Shown here: piece after piece, positions 10,342 through 21,610 of the stretch
Numbering within the stretch: the stretch's first letter is position 1
How the letters are laid out: each line of letters starts with the position of its first letter
NCBI GenBank assembly: GCA_928212115.1
Contig: CAKMRJ010005634.1
Location: 118,315,254-118,379,253, forward strand
DNA: 64,000 bases
Direction: 5' to 3'
Source of the DNA: Lactuca virosa
Taxonomy: Eukaryota > Streptophyta > Magnoliopsida > Asterales > Asteraceae
Made by a program: the position numbers and the translations under genes
The notes under the pieces: model-generated
Told to the model about the DNA's origin: nothing
The model's input: only the letters and a program-made list of their open reading frames with translations
Databases searched by the model: none

Positions 10342-12667
10342 ATCTCCCCCTCAAAGTATGGAATGGATGAAAAGGCTTCAACTTCCAAATCAAGCATCTA
10401 TCAAATAAGAAAAGATCTCGCGACAAGGAATATTTGAAGCAATCAACGAATCTTGATTCTTCAATAGTCTTCAAAAACGGGTTCTAGGATATATATAAAC
10501 CAAGCACTAAAGTAATGTCTTTAAACTTCATTTTCTAATGTAATCCCAAAGATCTTCAAGAAATCCAAACCCGCCATAAAAACCCATTTCAGAATAAAGA
10601 AACAAAATCACTTCTTGTCTTTGAAGAACTCCCCCTCCAATTCACAATGATCTTCAAATAAGCTAATGATATAAGCCACCAAAAAATATCATGTAACAAC
10701 CCAAATTTTAAGATTCGTAACGCCATTTGATTGAGAAAATACTAGAAGTCGGAGATATATCAAGGCCTTAGAAGAGCTCGATGAAGAACTGCTACTGTAA
10801 AGGCTACTTCTCTATAAAAGCTTTAGAATAGCTCGATGAAGAACTGCTACTGTAAAAGCTACCTTCATAATTCTACCACAAGCTTCATCAAAAATCTTCA
10901 AATTTGAAAAGTCACAAATCCAATTTCGAATGGCCATACAAAATTCTCCCCCAATTTATAATAAAAAACGTGATTATAAAAGCTTCAAATGGTCATGAGA
11001 ACGATCTTGAATTGATAAATAATTATTGTGCTCCCCCGCAACAAAATGATATAAACAATGAAGTTTAAAATCCGAAAGAGTCGAAAAAATTTGACGTTAT
11101 CGCGAAAAACGACTTTTCGAACCGCCAAGACTTGATGGAATCCTTAATTTTCTATTCACAAAAAAATATGCACAATAAAAAATCCAAAACTGTTCACCAG
11201 CCCTTAAATTTGCAAGCTTTTTGAAAAATGGGCTGAAACTGTCACATTGCTGAAAGTCAGGGGATTAAATTAATAATTCTGCATCATACTCCCCTTCATT
11301 TGTAATAGTTTCTGGAAATGAACCAAAATCGCCAAGCTGGGAAAACAACAGGGACCAAAAGTGTCAAATCATTGAAGTTGTAGGGACCAGAAGTGAAACA
11401 TAAGCTTTCTTCCCCACTTTATCTGCGATTAAAAGAACGACTGAATGGTGACTCAAACGAATGTTCGCATACGAAACCACAAATACGATTCCGATCAACC
11501 AATAACATGGATCAAAGCCTTTCATTCCAAGCACAGGTTCTCGAGTCCGAATCTGCGTCCAGTCCCAACTGCAAGCACAACCAATTTTGACGTTCGTATG
11601 GGAAGTGAATGCGAACCCAGAATCACGATCCCCGATTCCTTGACCTTTCGCTCCGAATCAATCGATCATAACCCAATGCGAATTTCTAGAAAAACCGAAT
11701 CCAATCACAGGTTCGTTTTTCTGATATTGAGAGCTTTTGCAGGTGAAACATTCAAAACGAGTCTGAGCCCTGATTTCAGTTCCGACTCCGATTGCGAGTC
11801 CATTCAATACGAATCTGGTAATGTTCGCAGCGAATCCGTTCGTCCCAAATTTTGACTTTTCGTTTGACAGTTGTTCTTCCCGATTGAGTCCCTGTTACGA
11901 TTTATTTCGTTCTAATCAACACTCTACCGACTGCGAATCAAATTCTAGTTCCAATGATTCAGATTTTGACTTTTAATATTGACCAAAAAAACGAATCAAT
12001 TGCTCAAATCGTTCCAATAAATTCCAATTTCGATTTCATTTGATCTCGTTACACTTCCGATCACAAATATGATTAAGATTGCAATCCCAATTTTGACTTT
12101 CTCTGGTTTGACTCTCCAAATCAAAATACAATTTGTTCGTTTGTTCATCATCAGACATTGATATTTGCATTCAATCAAACACCAAATCGATTCATGAGAA
12201 TTGATATACACATGTCGAAAACCATTAACCTCAGATAAAAAAATCATCGATTGTCGAATTAGAATAGAATACTGAATGAACGATATCAGATGCAAGAGAC
12301 GCATACAGGAACTCGTGATATAACATAAGGGCCAAAAAATAAAAATTGGATTGACAATAAGCATGTGGACCATGAACAGTGAATCGGCCAATAGTTTGGG
12401 CCAGATCAAAATATGATACGAATAGATCGAACTGGGTCAAAACAAAGGACTAAAATCAATTGATTTTTGGATTAAGCAAACGAACAGATCCAATATGAAC
12501 AGAAAAATACCATGATGAACAGTAGAATACACCATAAATCTTCATGAACAGTAGCTTGAACAGAATTTTGATTCCAAGACACCAAAACACCAATAATCTT
12601 CAATAACTTGTGCAGAAAATCATCAAACCAAGAACCGATACTTCAAAAATCAATAGATCTTCAAATA
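10342..12667. other. U interior, no coding capacity seen
   Basis: AT-rich. It contains a 56-bp tandem duplication (unit core AGCTCGATGAAGAACTGC at about 10775 and 10830) and a stretch (11400-12100) rich in scattered TCCGAATC/GATTCCGA-like words. The longest open frames (11445-11855 plus, 11996-12409 minus) have no recognisable domain and lie in low-complexity sequence. Confidence 0.6.
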
Positions 12668-12682
12668 CCCGCTTTGATACCA
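12668..12682 (-). other. U primer binding site
   Basis: The minus strand reads TGGTATCAAAGCGGG, the initiator-Met type site with one difference from TGGTATCAGAGC. Confidence 0.8.
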
Positions 12683-12684
12683 CT

Positions 12685-13011
12685 TGTTGGGATTAAAACC
12701 CTAATTGTGATTTGATGAATAAGATTCGGAAAATAAGAACAAACACAATAAAGAAGATATGTTGAATGATCACTCGATTTATTCAAAACATGAGGAATAA
12801 ATTACACTTTCAGAATAGACTAAAGAATCTAACTCTACATAAGAAACCTCACAATGTTTGGCGGCTACATTTTGCCTCACTCTTAACCCTAAATATGAAT
12901 AATATGTGACTATTTATAGGGAAAAGACAAGTCTTGGGATTTTAACCTACACTTCATCAAGGGGGCCCATTGCCATAATCCATGCCTCCATGGAGTACTT
13001 TGAACCCTACA
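12685..13011 (-). repeat. U 5' LTR
   Basis: TGTTGGGATTAAAACC ... GAACCCTACA, paired with 10023-10341. TATA-like box on the minus strand at about 12910-12920. Confidence 0.85.
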
Positions 13012-13796
13012 TATTCGATGTGAGTTTCAATGTTTATTTGACCCAATATATGTTATAGTGTATTTGTGGCTTTCCTATCCTAGTGAAATCATGGAACAAA
13101 AACACGACCTTGCTTAGTTTGAGGCCCGCAATATATTTAGCATCGTGTACCAGAAATACATCCAGGAGAGCTTTTGTATTCATTACACATTACAGTAATA
13201 TCTCTAACCAATAAGGGTTGAATATTAAGTTCCCTTGCTTAAGCATATATTTTTCTTAGGTTTTTAGTTTTGAGTGAAAAAAGTGAGTTATGAAAAAAGA
13301 AAAAAAGAGAGAGAAAAAAAAGTGAAAAAAAGTTGCGAAAAAAAAAGAAAAAAAAAAAGTTGAAAAAAAAGTTGTTGTTGAGTGAATAAGAGCTATCAAA
13401 TGATGAAGATCTTGAAGAAAGTGAAGAAATAAGGTAATTGTCCAAGTAATTATTTATTGTAATTTTTTTTCTAGGTTATTTTTCTATATGTATGCTTGGG
13501 AGCTTAATCAAAAATTACATTGAGGTTAATAAAGATTTATGGGGATGGATTCGGAGGGATGCATAAAATGAACGTTGTTCAAAAGAAGTGGGTAAGTGTT
13601 TATGAAGATTGTGAGTATTTAGGATTGGGGAGGTTCTTAGGAAAAATTTAGATACAAGTACATGCATTGCGGTCTTGGAGTAATGGAGAGGCTCAAAATG
13701 CATTGTATTATGCGATGTTGGTAGCTAAAGTCTTGATATGATAATAATAAAATCAGTTTTGCATGAGGGCAAGCAAAAGGCTAGTGTGGAGTAGTT
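13012..13796 (+). mobile_element. Athila/Tat-like interior, second piece, with polypurine end
   Basis: Continues 9353-10022 after element U. No gene is seen. An A/G-rich low-complexity tract at 13270-13400 generates a spurious F/S-rich minus-strand frame. The end GCAAAAGGCTAGTGTGGAG (about 13772-13791) is the usual pre-LTR purine-rich end of this group. Confidence 0.5.
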
Positions 13797-15306
13797 TGAT
13801 AACGTGTATTTTATTCATATATTTATGATGTTTTCTTATTATTTTATACTATGTTTTTATGTTATTTAAACTAAAAGATACTTAATAAGCTTTGAAATGT
13901 TAAATTACAGTTAAAATGGGAGCTGGAATGCAAAAGGAAGAGAAAGGAGCTAAAAAGACGCAAAAAGGGTGTTGTTGGACAGCTTGACCCCTCATCAGTG
14001 TTTTGACCATATCTCATGAATCGTAACTCTGATTGACGACATTTAAAATGTTTGGAAAACTAGACACAATTTCGGACGACTTTCATGTTTTGTTAAAATG
14101 GTGATTCCCAATGAACTCGTCGAGTTGAGCACAAACGCGTCAAGTTGATCAAAAGCTTCGCGATTCTTGACGCTGACTTGGGGAATACGGGATTTTAATG
14201 AAGAACTCGCCGAGTTGGTGTCCAAACTCGTTGAGTTTATGCTGAAAACTATAAATAGAGCCGAAAATTAGCCCTAATGAGAGATCATGAACCCTAGATC
14301 GACTCCTGCGATTATAAACCCCCAAGAAGCCATTTTGAGGGTCTAGAAGGCGGCAAGAAGGCCGTTAAGCTGACAGGAGCAAAGATATGAAGGATTGGAG
14401 ATCAGATTCATGTTGGTAATCATGTGGTTCGTTGTTCCAACCAATATTAATGTTCAAACATGATTCTATATGCAATTACTTTCTGATTTGGGTGTTAAAA
14501 CCCTTTGCCTTGTGTTTATGATTAGATAAACCCTTGATTTTGTGGATTAATTGCTATTCGGATTGTTTTATTTGTGTTTAATTAATCTTGTTAAAAGATC
14601 CTCATGTGTTAATGATAGTTATTTTCTGTTGATTACTAAGTATATTGATTTGTATGAATATTTGTTTGATATCTTGCCTCTTATGATTTTGATGACCATC
14701 AAGATTGTACGCCTAGTGTTGTGAACATAACCTAGGGTTAATTAGAAAATAAGTAAATTAATGTGTGAGCATGTGTGATGACCAACCACATATGAGTTAA
14801 TTGAACCAACCAATTTGATTAACTATTATTACAAGTTTTGCTTGATTCAAATTGAGCACTAGGAAACATGTTAGTTTAATCAACTGATCACTGCTTGAAT
14901 TGACTTGTTTGCTAAAGGATTAGTAATAGTGAAAATGAACCTAATCATTTTAGAAATCGGTGAACATGAATAAATAAATCTGTGTATGCAATTATCTATG
15001 ATTTTAAGATGTAATTTGTCTAAACCAAAGTACCTAAAGAGATTTGTCTTCGGTCAGTTTATCGAGATTTATTGTTTAATCAACTGTTTGAGATGTAATT
15101 CCATAGAATATTTCTTTACTTCTTTCATGTGTTTTGTGTAACCTATAATCAAGCATTCTGAATTAATTCACTACCGTTCCCCTTGTGTTCGACACCCTTG
15201 CTTATCAAATCTATACTATACTCGATCGGGTTCACTGCCTGTAAGGTGTGGTTTAGATGCGATAAAGTAGGAATTATAAATAAAAAAGTAGTGCATTAAA
15301 AATTCA
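13797..15306 (+). repeat. Athila/Tat-like 3' LTR
   Basis: Starts TGATAACGTGTATTTT directly after the purine-rich end. A TATA box (TATAAATA, 14250-14257) follows three or four ACTCGNCGAGT-like words. The late part has CCCCTTGTGTTCGACACCC, common near the ends of such LTRs. The right end is placed at the last CA before an unrelated LTR (15307) and is uncertain by tens of bases. Confidence 0.6.
14114..14237. promoter_or_regulatory. ACTCGNCGAGT cluster before TATA box
   Basis: AACTCGTCGAGTT (about 14114), a decayed CGCGTCAAGTTG, AACTCGCCGAGTTGG (about 14204) and AACTCGTTGAGTTT (about 14225). The last is about 15 bases upstream of TATAAATA. Confidence 0.7.
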
Positions 15307-16280
15307 CATCCGTACACTGTACCGGGCCTTCAGCCTATCTGGACCGTTCTTTGGGCCTTCAGCCTGACTCATACGCCTCTCGGGCCTGCAGTCTATCCGG
15401 GACACCGTGGGTCTCTTGGCCTTCAGTCTACATTGGTCCGCCTCAACCCCACCACACATAAACCATGTCGACATATACATAACAGATAAGCATACATATA
15501 ACCAGTTAACAGACAATCAAACAGATCTTACAGATCACTAAGCATAGCATCATCCTATATACCAGGATACAGATCTAATAGATCACTACAGCATACTAAC
15601 ATATGCTAAACCAGGATAATAATCCAATGGGTCGGCCGTGGTGCCTTTGACCCGAAAGTACAGTGAGGAAAACTCACATCGCAAACTGAACAGAAGTTGA
15701 TGAGGTCTCGACTCCAAATCTCAGCTCTCTAACTGACACCTATTCCCTCCGGATAATCAATTTCCATCAAAATCCCAAGATACCCAAAATACCCTCAAGG
15801 TCAAACTTGTTCAAACTTGGTCAAAGTCAACTGGTCAAACCAACTAGGTCAACTGAGTCAACCCAGCCGAGTGTTGCAAATGAAGTAGAAATCCTAAATC
15901 CAAGTGTTTCACTCCTTCAAGATGAGTGTGGCTTCCTTCCTTCTTCTTCTAAGGCACCAAAAACACACTTCTAAGCTTGAAAAGGCTCCTCGAGGTGAAA
16001 CAAGGGTTACACAAATGTATGAGAGGGATGGAGGCAGTTAAGGTGGGTGAAATGAGGCCAAAAGAGTGCTTAAATGCGAGACACGCCCTAAAAATTAGGG
16101 TTTCCTTAACTAGCAAGTATGCCCAACGTACACCACGTACGCATGATGTACTCCGCATGTCATAATTACAATAATGTCATTAGGGCTCCTTTGCACACTC
16201 TCTTGAACTTAAGGACAAAAATGCAACATGATAAAATTATAAGGTTGAAATTTGAAGTACCTTATCATCCAGATGTTACA
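15307..16280 (-). repeat. LTR fragment H (chromovirus type)
   Basis: Minus-strand LTR ending at GATGTTACA (16280), the complement of TGTAACATC. It has the same order of parts as the X and Y LTRs: TACG-N5-CGTA-like words (16106-16157), TTGACY motifs (15805-15870) and a GTGAG/CTCAC donor hairpin (about 15660-15680). No interior is attached. It directly abuts the truncated 5' LTR of Y. No gene is seen. Confidence 0.6.
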
Positions 16281-17384
16281 TAAAGTTTGGACCTTTATGA
16301 GTTTAGAGCTCTCCAGAGAATATTAGTTGTCCTTTCATGCATTTTAGGACTTATAGATTCATAAAAATGGTTGCTTGATCATTTCCTATGGCCCATGTAT
16401 GGGTAAAGTGACTTATAGTGTGATGAAAGTTAAAGTTTGTTGCATTGGGTCCTTTCTAGCCATGAAAAGGCTTAAAGTCGATGACTTTATGGATTAAGAC
16501 ACCCTAGGATGGTCAGATCTGAAGTTAGGATAGGTGTCTTAACAGGTTAAGACATAAAAGTTGCTAAAGTTAGATCATGCGGAGTATGTCGGGTGTACTT
16601 CTGGCTATGCCCCACATAGCCAGTCTCGTACCCGATTGGTCGTTGATCGAGTAGTACGCCCCGCGTAAGAAATAGTACACCCCGCGTAAGAAAGAGTACG
16701 CCCAGCGTATGAGCTGGGCAGTTGAATTTCGTTGTCTTTTGACCTTTGGTCAAGATTTAGGGTGTGGACCATGAGAAGGGAAAAATGGTATTTTTTCCCT
16801 TTAGGGACTTAATTATTAATTAGGTTTAATTATTTCGTTGATTAGGCGAAGTCTAGTTCTGGCAGTTCGAGTGTGAGATTTACTTGTCATTAGTATCAGG
16901 TGAGTCTCCTCACTTATTCTTACCTGTGTGGTAGAATATATGTATTTGTGATGACCAACCAGGTCTACTTTTATTCTCTATTATGTTGTTTATTTGTGAC
17001 TGAGACTGCGGGTAGTCTCCAGGGTTGCTGATAACCCACAGGACGTGCTGTTGCCCACCGGGACTGCTGATAGTCCCCTGGGTTTCTGATAACCCATAGT
17101 TGTTTATTTTAAGTTGTTTTGTATGTGGTATCTTGGGGAACTCACTAAGTTTCATGCTTATAATTGTTGATTTATGTATTTTAAGTACTTCTGAGGACCG
17201 GTGGAAGGCGAAGGTCTGATTGTACACACTCGGTGGGAGATTTGTTACTGGGACAGTTTCAGATACTCTGATATTTTGTGATGACGTTTGTTTTAGACAC
17301 TTATGTTTTTGATGACTTGGGTTGTAAAACTTTATTTTGGCAAATTAAAAATGAAAATTTTGGTTTAAAATTTGAGGTGTTACA
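16281..17384 (+). repeat. Y 5' LTR, 5'-truncated
   Basis: Aligns with 47325-48445 of the 3' LTR and ends GAGGTGTTACA. The first 520 bases (promoter part) are absent, replaced by fragment H. It contains TACG-N5-CGTA words (16586-16708) and the GGTGAGTCTCCTCAC hairpin (about 16899). Confidence 0.85.
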
Positions 17385-18229
17385 ATTTGGTATCGGAGCC
17401 TTGGTTTGAGGGATTTGGATGAACCTCAGGGTAATTCCTAACTCAAACTAAGGATCTGAAGATTTTTATAAAAATTTAATAAAAAAATGAGGATTTTTAT
17501 AGGAGAAAAACCCAGTGAAGCAGTGTGTACAATCAACCAGAGCTCGAGTGGTAGTTTCCCAAAATACCTCAATTTATAATGTGATTAGTGTAGAGCTGAT
17601 ATTTTATGAGTTGATAGAATTACATGCTAGCTAGTAATATGCTAAGGATCCTCCAAAAATGGTGTGATAGGGTTGCCAGATTTGTAATGCCTTTAGCCTA
17701 GGAGTTCATTCTTATGAGATTGAATATGTCATTGCTATTTGCTTAGTGTGTGCTATATAATTGTACATAGTTAGGATTTTATAGCCTTAGAATGTCTGAT
17801 TTAGCCTTTCTTCCTTTTCCTTGTTTGGTTGTGGATTTGAGGTAGAATCATTAATTCGAATGTCTATCGAGTCTTGTATTGTGTATAATTGGCATGCGCG
17901 AAGAAAATGGCGAGGACAACGGAGATCTTGTGAGGCGGAGCAATGCTGGGGAGCGGTCTAGATGCTTAGTTGTGGTTCTAAAGAACCAGCAGGGCGAGTC
18001 TATAGTTGATATGAGGAAATAGAATCCTTGTGACTTAGGGACTTGAGAGGATGACTTGAGACAAACACGGGTTGGTGTGGAAGGTAGTATTGGGCCCGTA
18101 TTACTGAAAGCACCGAATCTGTACGTGGCTCAAGAAGGAATCTTAAGGAACTAAGGAACTTGTAGGAGTGTGTGAGTGTCAGTGTATGCGCTTTAGCCTG
18201 ATTTTTGATGGTTTTCTTATGTGTTTCAG
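16900..18229 (+). other. Y candidate leader intron
   Basis: Donor CAG|GTGAGT in the LTR and acceptor GTGTTTCAG one base before the gag ATG (18231), 1330 nt. The same pair exists in X. Splicing is inferred. The leader 17401-18230 has no other gene. Confidence 0.4.
17386..17400 (+). other. Y primer binding site
   Basis: TTTGGTATCGGAGCC, two bases after the LTR. tRNA-Met type with A to G at one position. Confidence 0.8.
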
Positions 18230-18230
18230 T

Positions 18231-18483
18231 ATGGTGGTTACCAAAGGTTCAGGCTCCAACGACCCAGAGAGGCCGAGTGCCAGTGATGATGAGATCTGTA
18301 GGATTGTAGTCGTTGAGGTGACTGCATCAATTAGAGGGGCTATTCCAGAGATGTTTGGGTCTATCAAGACCATGCTAATTGAGACTTTTGATGAGCGTTG
18401 TGTCGCCGTCACTGAGGCTGCTGCTGCCACAGCCACTGCATTTGTTGCTGCTGCGAGACCGCAGAGGGGTGATTTGTTGTGGT
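18231..18483 (+). pseudogene. gag: Y gag N-terminus, cut by W
   Basis: Starts at ATG 18231 after TTTCAG. It reads open for 84 codons with IPEMFGSIKTMLIETFDER and an alanine-rich stretch (VTEAAAATATAFVAAARPQ), matching the X Gag start (42151 leftward). Copia W inserts after QRGDLLW, and the frame resumes at 26500 with REFN. The target duplication GTGGT/ATGGT brackets W. Capsid precursor of a Tekay-like chromovirus; broken by the insertion. Confidence 0.85.
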
Positions 18484-19325
18484 TGTTGGATTATGTGTCA
18501 AAGCCCATAAATATAATTGATATATACTTGAATTGATAGTAGCACATTCCTTGTGGGTTGCCCTCAAACTAGCAACTGGACAGGATGACTTTTGGAGAAA
18601 GAGGTTGAATTTATTATTTGAATAATAAATCGAAATAAATGATTTATTAATGTATTATGAAAAATAATATATTAATTAGAAATCATATTATTTAATTAAT
18701 ATTTAATCAGAAATTAATAGGAATTAATTTCGGGATTAAAAGAATTATTTGAAAGTGTAGGGACTAAAGTACAATTGTTTAATAGTTGAGCAAGAGGTTC
18801 CAGAACCTTCCTAGAAGGTGGTGGAAGGTTTTGCTTAAGGATAATTAGGGTTTTATATTATCCTAAGTAGATAAATAAGGAGGTGGATAATTACCAATTT
18901 GAATTAATAATATTTTATTCAAATTAGGGTTATCTAGTGTATCCTATCTGCACTATAAATAGACCCATAGGGCTTCACATTTTCGGCCACTCTTAAACCT
19001 AGAAGAATTGTTGAACTTCTCAAGCCTTCTCCTCATCTCTCCTCTCTCATCCTCTGCTTAGTTTGGGTGTGAACCATTAGAGGTGTTACACTTGTGACAC
19101 TTTCTCTCAAGCTTCAAGAAGTCTTGGATTCGCATTGTTATTACTACATAACAATTAAAGGTATGTTTACTATCTTTTGTTATAGATTTAGAAAATAGTA
19201 TATGCCTCCTAGGGTTTTCCTTTTGATGTTCAATACTTGTATGTTCACATATAGAAAACATAGATCCAATAAAATCAGGGTTGCATGCACAAATAGGGAT
19301 TGTTTGTTATGCTCAAAATCCAGCA
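18484..19325 (+). repeat. W 5' LTR
   Basis: TGTTGGATTATGTGTC ... ATCCAGCA. TATA box CTATAAATAG at 18953-18962, followed about 200 bases on by donor AAAG|GTATGT (19161). Confidence 0.9.
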
Positions 19326-19326
19326 G

Positions 19327-19338
19327 TGGTATCAGAGC
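19327..19338 (+). other. W primer binding site
   Basis: TGGTATCAGAGC one base after the LTR end, tRNA-iMet type. Confidence 0.95.
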
Positions 19339-19944
19339 TTTGGCTTATTTTCTATTGAATTTGATTACAATCGGTTGAATTTGATGAATTAGGGTTTATG
19401 ACAATTAAACCCTTTGGACTTAGGATTTTCGCAAATTAAGGTTTCCTAACCATAGATTTCGAAAATTTGGAAAAGGGTTTTAGCCCTTTCCCTTGGCCTA
19501 CAAGTTTCGAAAATTAGGGTTTCGTAAACCTATGGATTTTCAAAAATATGGCAAGGATTGAAATCCTTGCCTTTCTCCCCAAGATTTGTGATTTTCGAAA
19601 ATTAGGGTTTCATGATAGAGTTTTCTTATTTTTTGTAATTATCTCTTTATGTGATTATTTCGATCATTATAAAATTTTAATATCGCTCCCATGATTTTCG
19701 GAATTTAGGGGGAGTGGATTAGGTTAAATTTTTTGATTAATTTAATTGTCTAATCCTTATTTGATTTAATAAATTAATTAAAGGTTTAATTAATGGATAA
19801 TTATTAAATCAATTTCTTTTAAATTTAAATTAAATTGTCTTTAATTTCGAAAATTTAAAAGGTTATAAAACCCTAGTATTTTGAAATGTTTAAAATACAC
19901 TTTATACTATATGTAAAATTAAATGTTTAAAATTTACTATATGT

Positions 19945-20370
19945 ATAAGACAAGTCAGTCGAACCGCTAGTACGCCTCATTCACGAAGCCGATCTATAAG
20001 GGGGTATAAGGAAACTGCCTATAAAATGGTAGTTAAATGGGTGTCCGCTCTTACCCACCGCTTCCTTAATTGGTGGAGGGTCGTTAGCCGAACGAGTTTT
20101 ACAGGACAAATAATTTTGATTACTAAGTATAATGAAATTATAAAGTAACTAAATGTTTTATAAAATTTCTCAATCTTAGTTACTTTAGGAAAAATGTGAA
20201 TTTGATGCTAATCCATGAAATTACACATTGCACTTTATATAAGTCGTTAGTGGAGCGTGTGTGCTTAACCGACACACTAATATGGACTAATAAAGGGTGA
20301 AAATGGGTGTCTTGTAAATTATCATTGATTGATGGAGCGTGTGTGGCTAACCGACATATTAATTAGATGA
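19945..20370 (+). other. W conserved structured leader block
   Basis: CCACCG (20055-20060), a 10-base loop, then TGGTGG (20071-20076): a hairpin closed by a G-T pair. Two GGTTAACC-type hairpins follow at about 20250-20280 and 20334-20365. The rest of the leader holds no gene. Confidence 0.6.
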
Positions 20371-20728
20371 TAAATGACATCGAGAGTACCAAGCTAATTT
20401 GCATGGTTATTCACATCCTCTTTGTGATCCTTGGTATCCTAGTCATAAATGATAGAGCATAATCGAGATTAAACATGCCGTTAAATAGTTCAATGAATCT
20501 CAAAAGATCTAGGAATTTCATTAAAAACCTAATTCGTTTAAAATTTCGTTTTCGTGGTGAAATTGGTTAATCATCATTTACCTACCTTTAGTTATTTCAC
20601 AATTAGATTACGATATCCCTTTTCTAAGTTGTGAAATATCTAGTTGGATACTAGCCTTAATATTTCATTTGGGTGTTATATTGAGGAATATTCTTATCTA
20701 ACCAAAACTTGTCCTTCTTTTTTTTCAG

Positions 20729-21610
20729 ATGTCAACTCCCAACGATGCTTCTGGTTCCTCCTCCAACAACAACTCCTCCAACAACTTCTCACTCGTGAAC
20801 ATCTGCTCGAGGGTTACCTTTGATGGCACCAATTACAATGATTGGATGCGAAACACCAAGATGGATCTACGTTTCGAGGAAAAAGAGCATGTGCTCGAAA
20901 AGGAACTTCTCAAGATCGATGAAACAAAAGCTACTCCTAAAGAACTAGTTGAGTATAGGAGACACTACAATGATGCAACCAAAGTGGAATGCATCATGGT
21001 GGCTACTATGACTCCTGAGCTCCAAAGGTTCTACGAGGATTACTGGCCATAAGAGATGAATAGGGACTTGGTGGAAAAGTACAACCAACGAGCTCGTCAA
21101 GAAAAGTATGAGGTAGTAAAGTCCCTCATTACCAGCAAGATGAAAGACGGAGAGTCTGTCAGAAGCCACTTGCAACGAATGCAACGATACATGGAACGAT
21201 TGTTTAATCTTAATGTGAACTTTGATGAGGAATTGGCTATTGATATAGTATTGCACTCATTGCCCAGTTGTTATGATCAGTTTATTATGACTTATCATTT
21301 TAACAACCAAGAGACCACATTGGCTCAACTTCAGAACCTGTTGCAAACTGCTGAAATCGGAATGAAGGGAAAAAGTGTTGCATCCACTCCTACTGTTGTT
21401 GCTCCAGTCTTGGCTATAGGGAAAGGAAAAGGGAAGAAGAGGAAAGGTCCTCCCAAATAGAATTGGAAGGGAAAGTCCCAAGCTGGGTCCTAAACCAATG
21501 GACCCAAAGGAAAAGCCAGTTCTGACGCTCTTCCCACCTCTGATCCTAAGGAGGCTACTTGCTTTTACTGCCATGAGAAAGGGCATTGGAAACGAAGCTT
21601 CCCTAAGTAC
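20729..21610 (+). pseudogene. gag: W gag (broken)
   Basis: Copia Gag starting at ATG 20729. FDGTNYNDW (residues about 31-39) marks the N-terminal domain. A stop follows EDYWP (21050); the frame continues with the UBN2-type capsid (LHSLPSCYDQF, about 21250), a lysine-rich linker, stops near 21458 and 21490, then a knuckle CFYCHEKGHWKRSF whose last Cys is Phe. It would form the particle and bind RNA. Very similar to V gag, and far from C1 gag in its N-terminal part. Confidence 0.88.

Larger units (their letters stand above)
10023..13011 (-). mobile_element. Element U, short coding-free LTR retrotransposon
   Basis: LTRs at 10023-10341 (319 bp) and 12685-13011 (327 bp) are very similar; the main difference is an 8-bp insertion. 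The primer site is on the minus strand at 12668-12682 and a purine tract flanks the left LTR. The 2.34-kb interior has no retroelement domain in any frame. Flanks GATCC and TATTC could be a decayed GATTC target duplication (one change each). It resembles a non-autonomous LARD/TRIM-type element of intermediate size. Confidence 0.8.
19161..20728 (+). other. W candidate leader intron
   Basis: Donor AAAG|GTATGT in U5 and acceptor CTTCTTTTTTTTCAG directly before the gag ATG, 1568 nt. The pyrimidine tract and AG abut the start codon as in V. Splicing is inferred. Confidence 0.45.

Noticed and set aside
11445..11855. 136-codon plus-strand frame
   Set aside because: It lies antisense in the coding-free interior of U, with repetitive codons and no domain.
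13239..13445. Phe/Ser-rich minus-strand frame
   Set aside because: It is the complement of a GA-rich low-complexity tract in Athila/Tat-like DNA.
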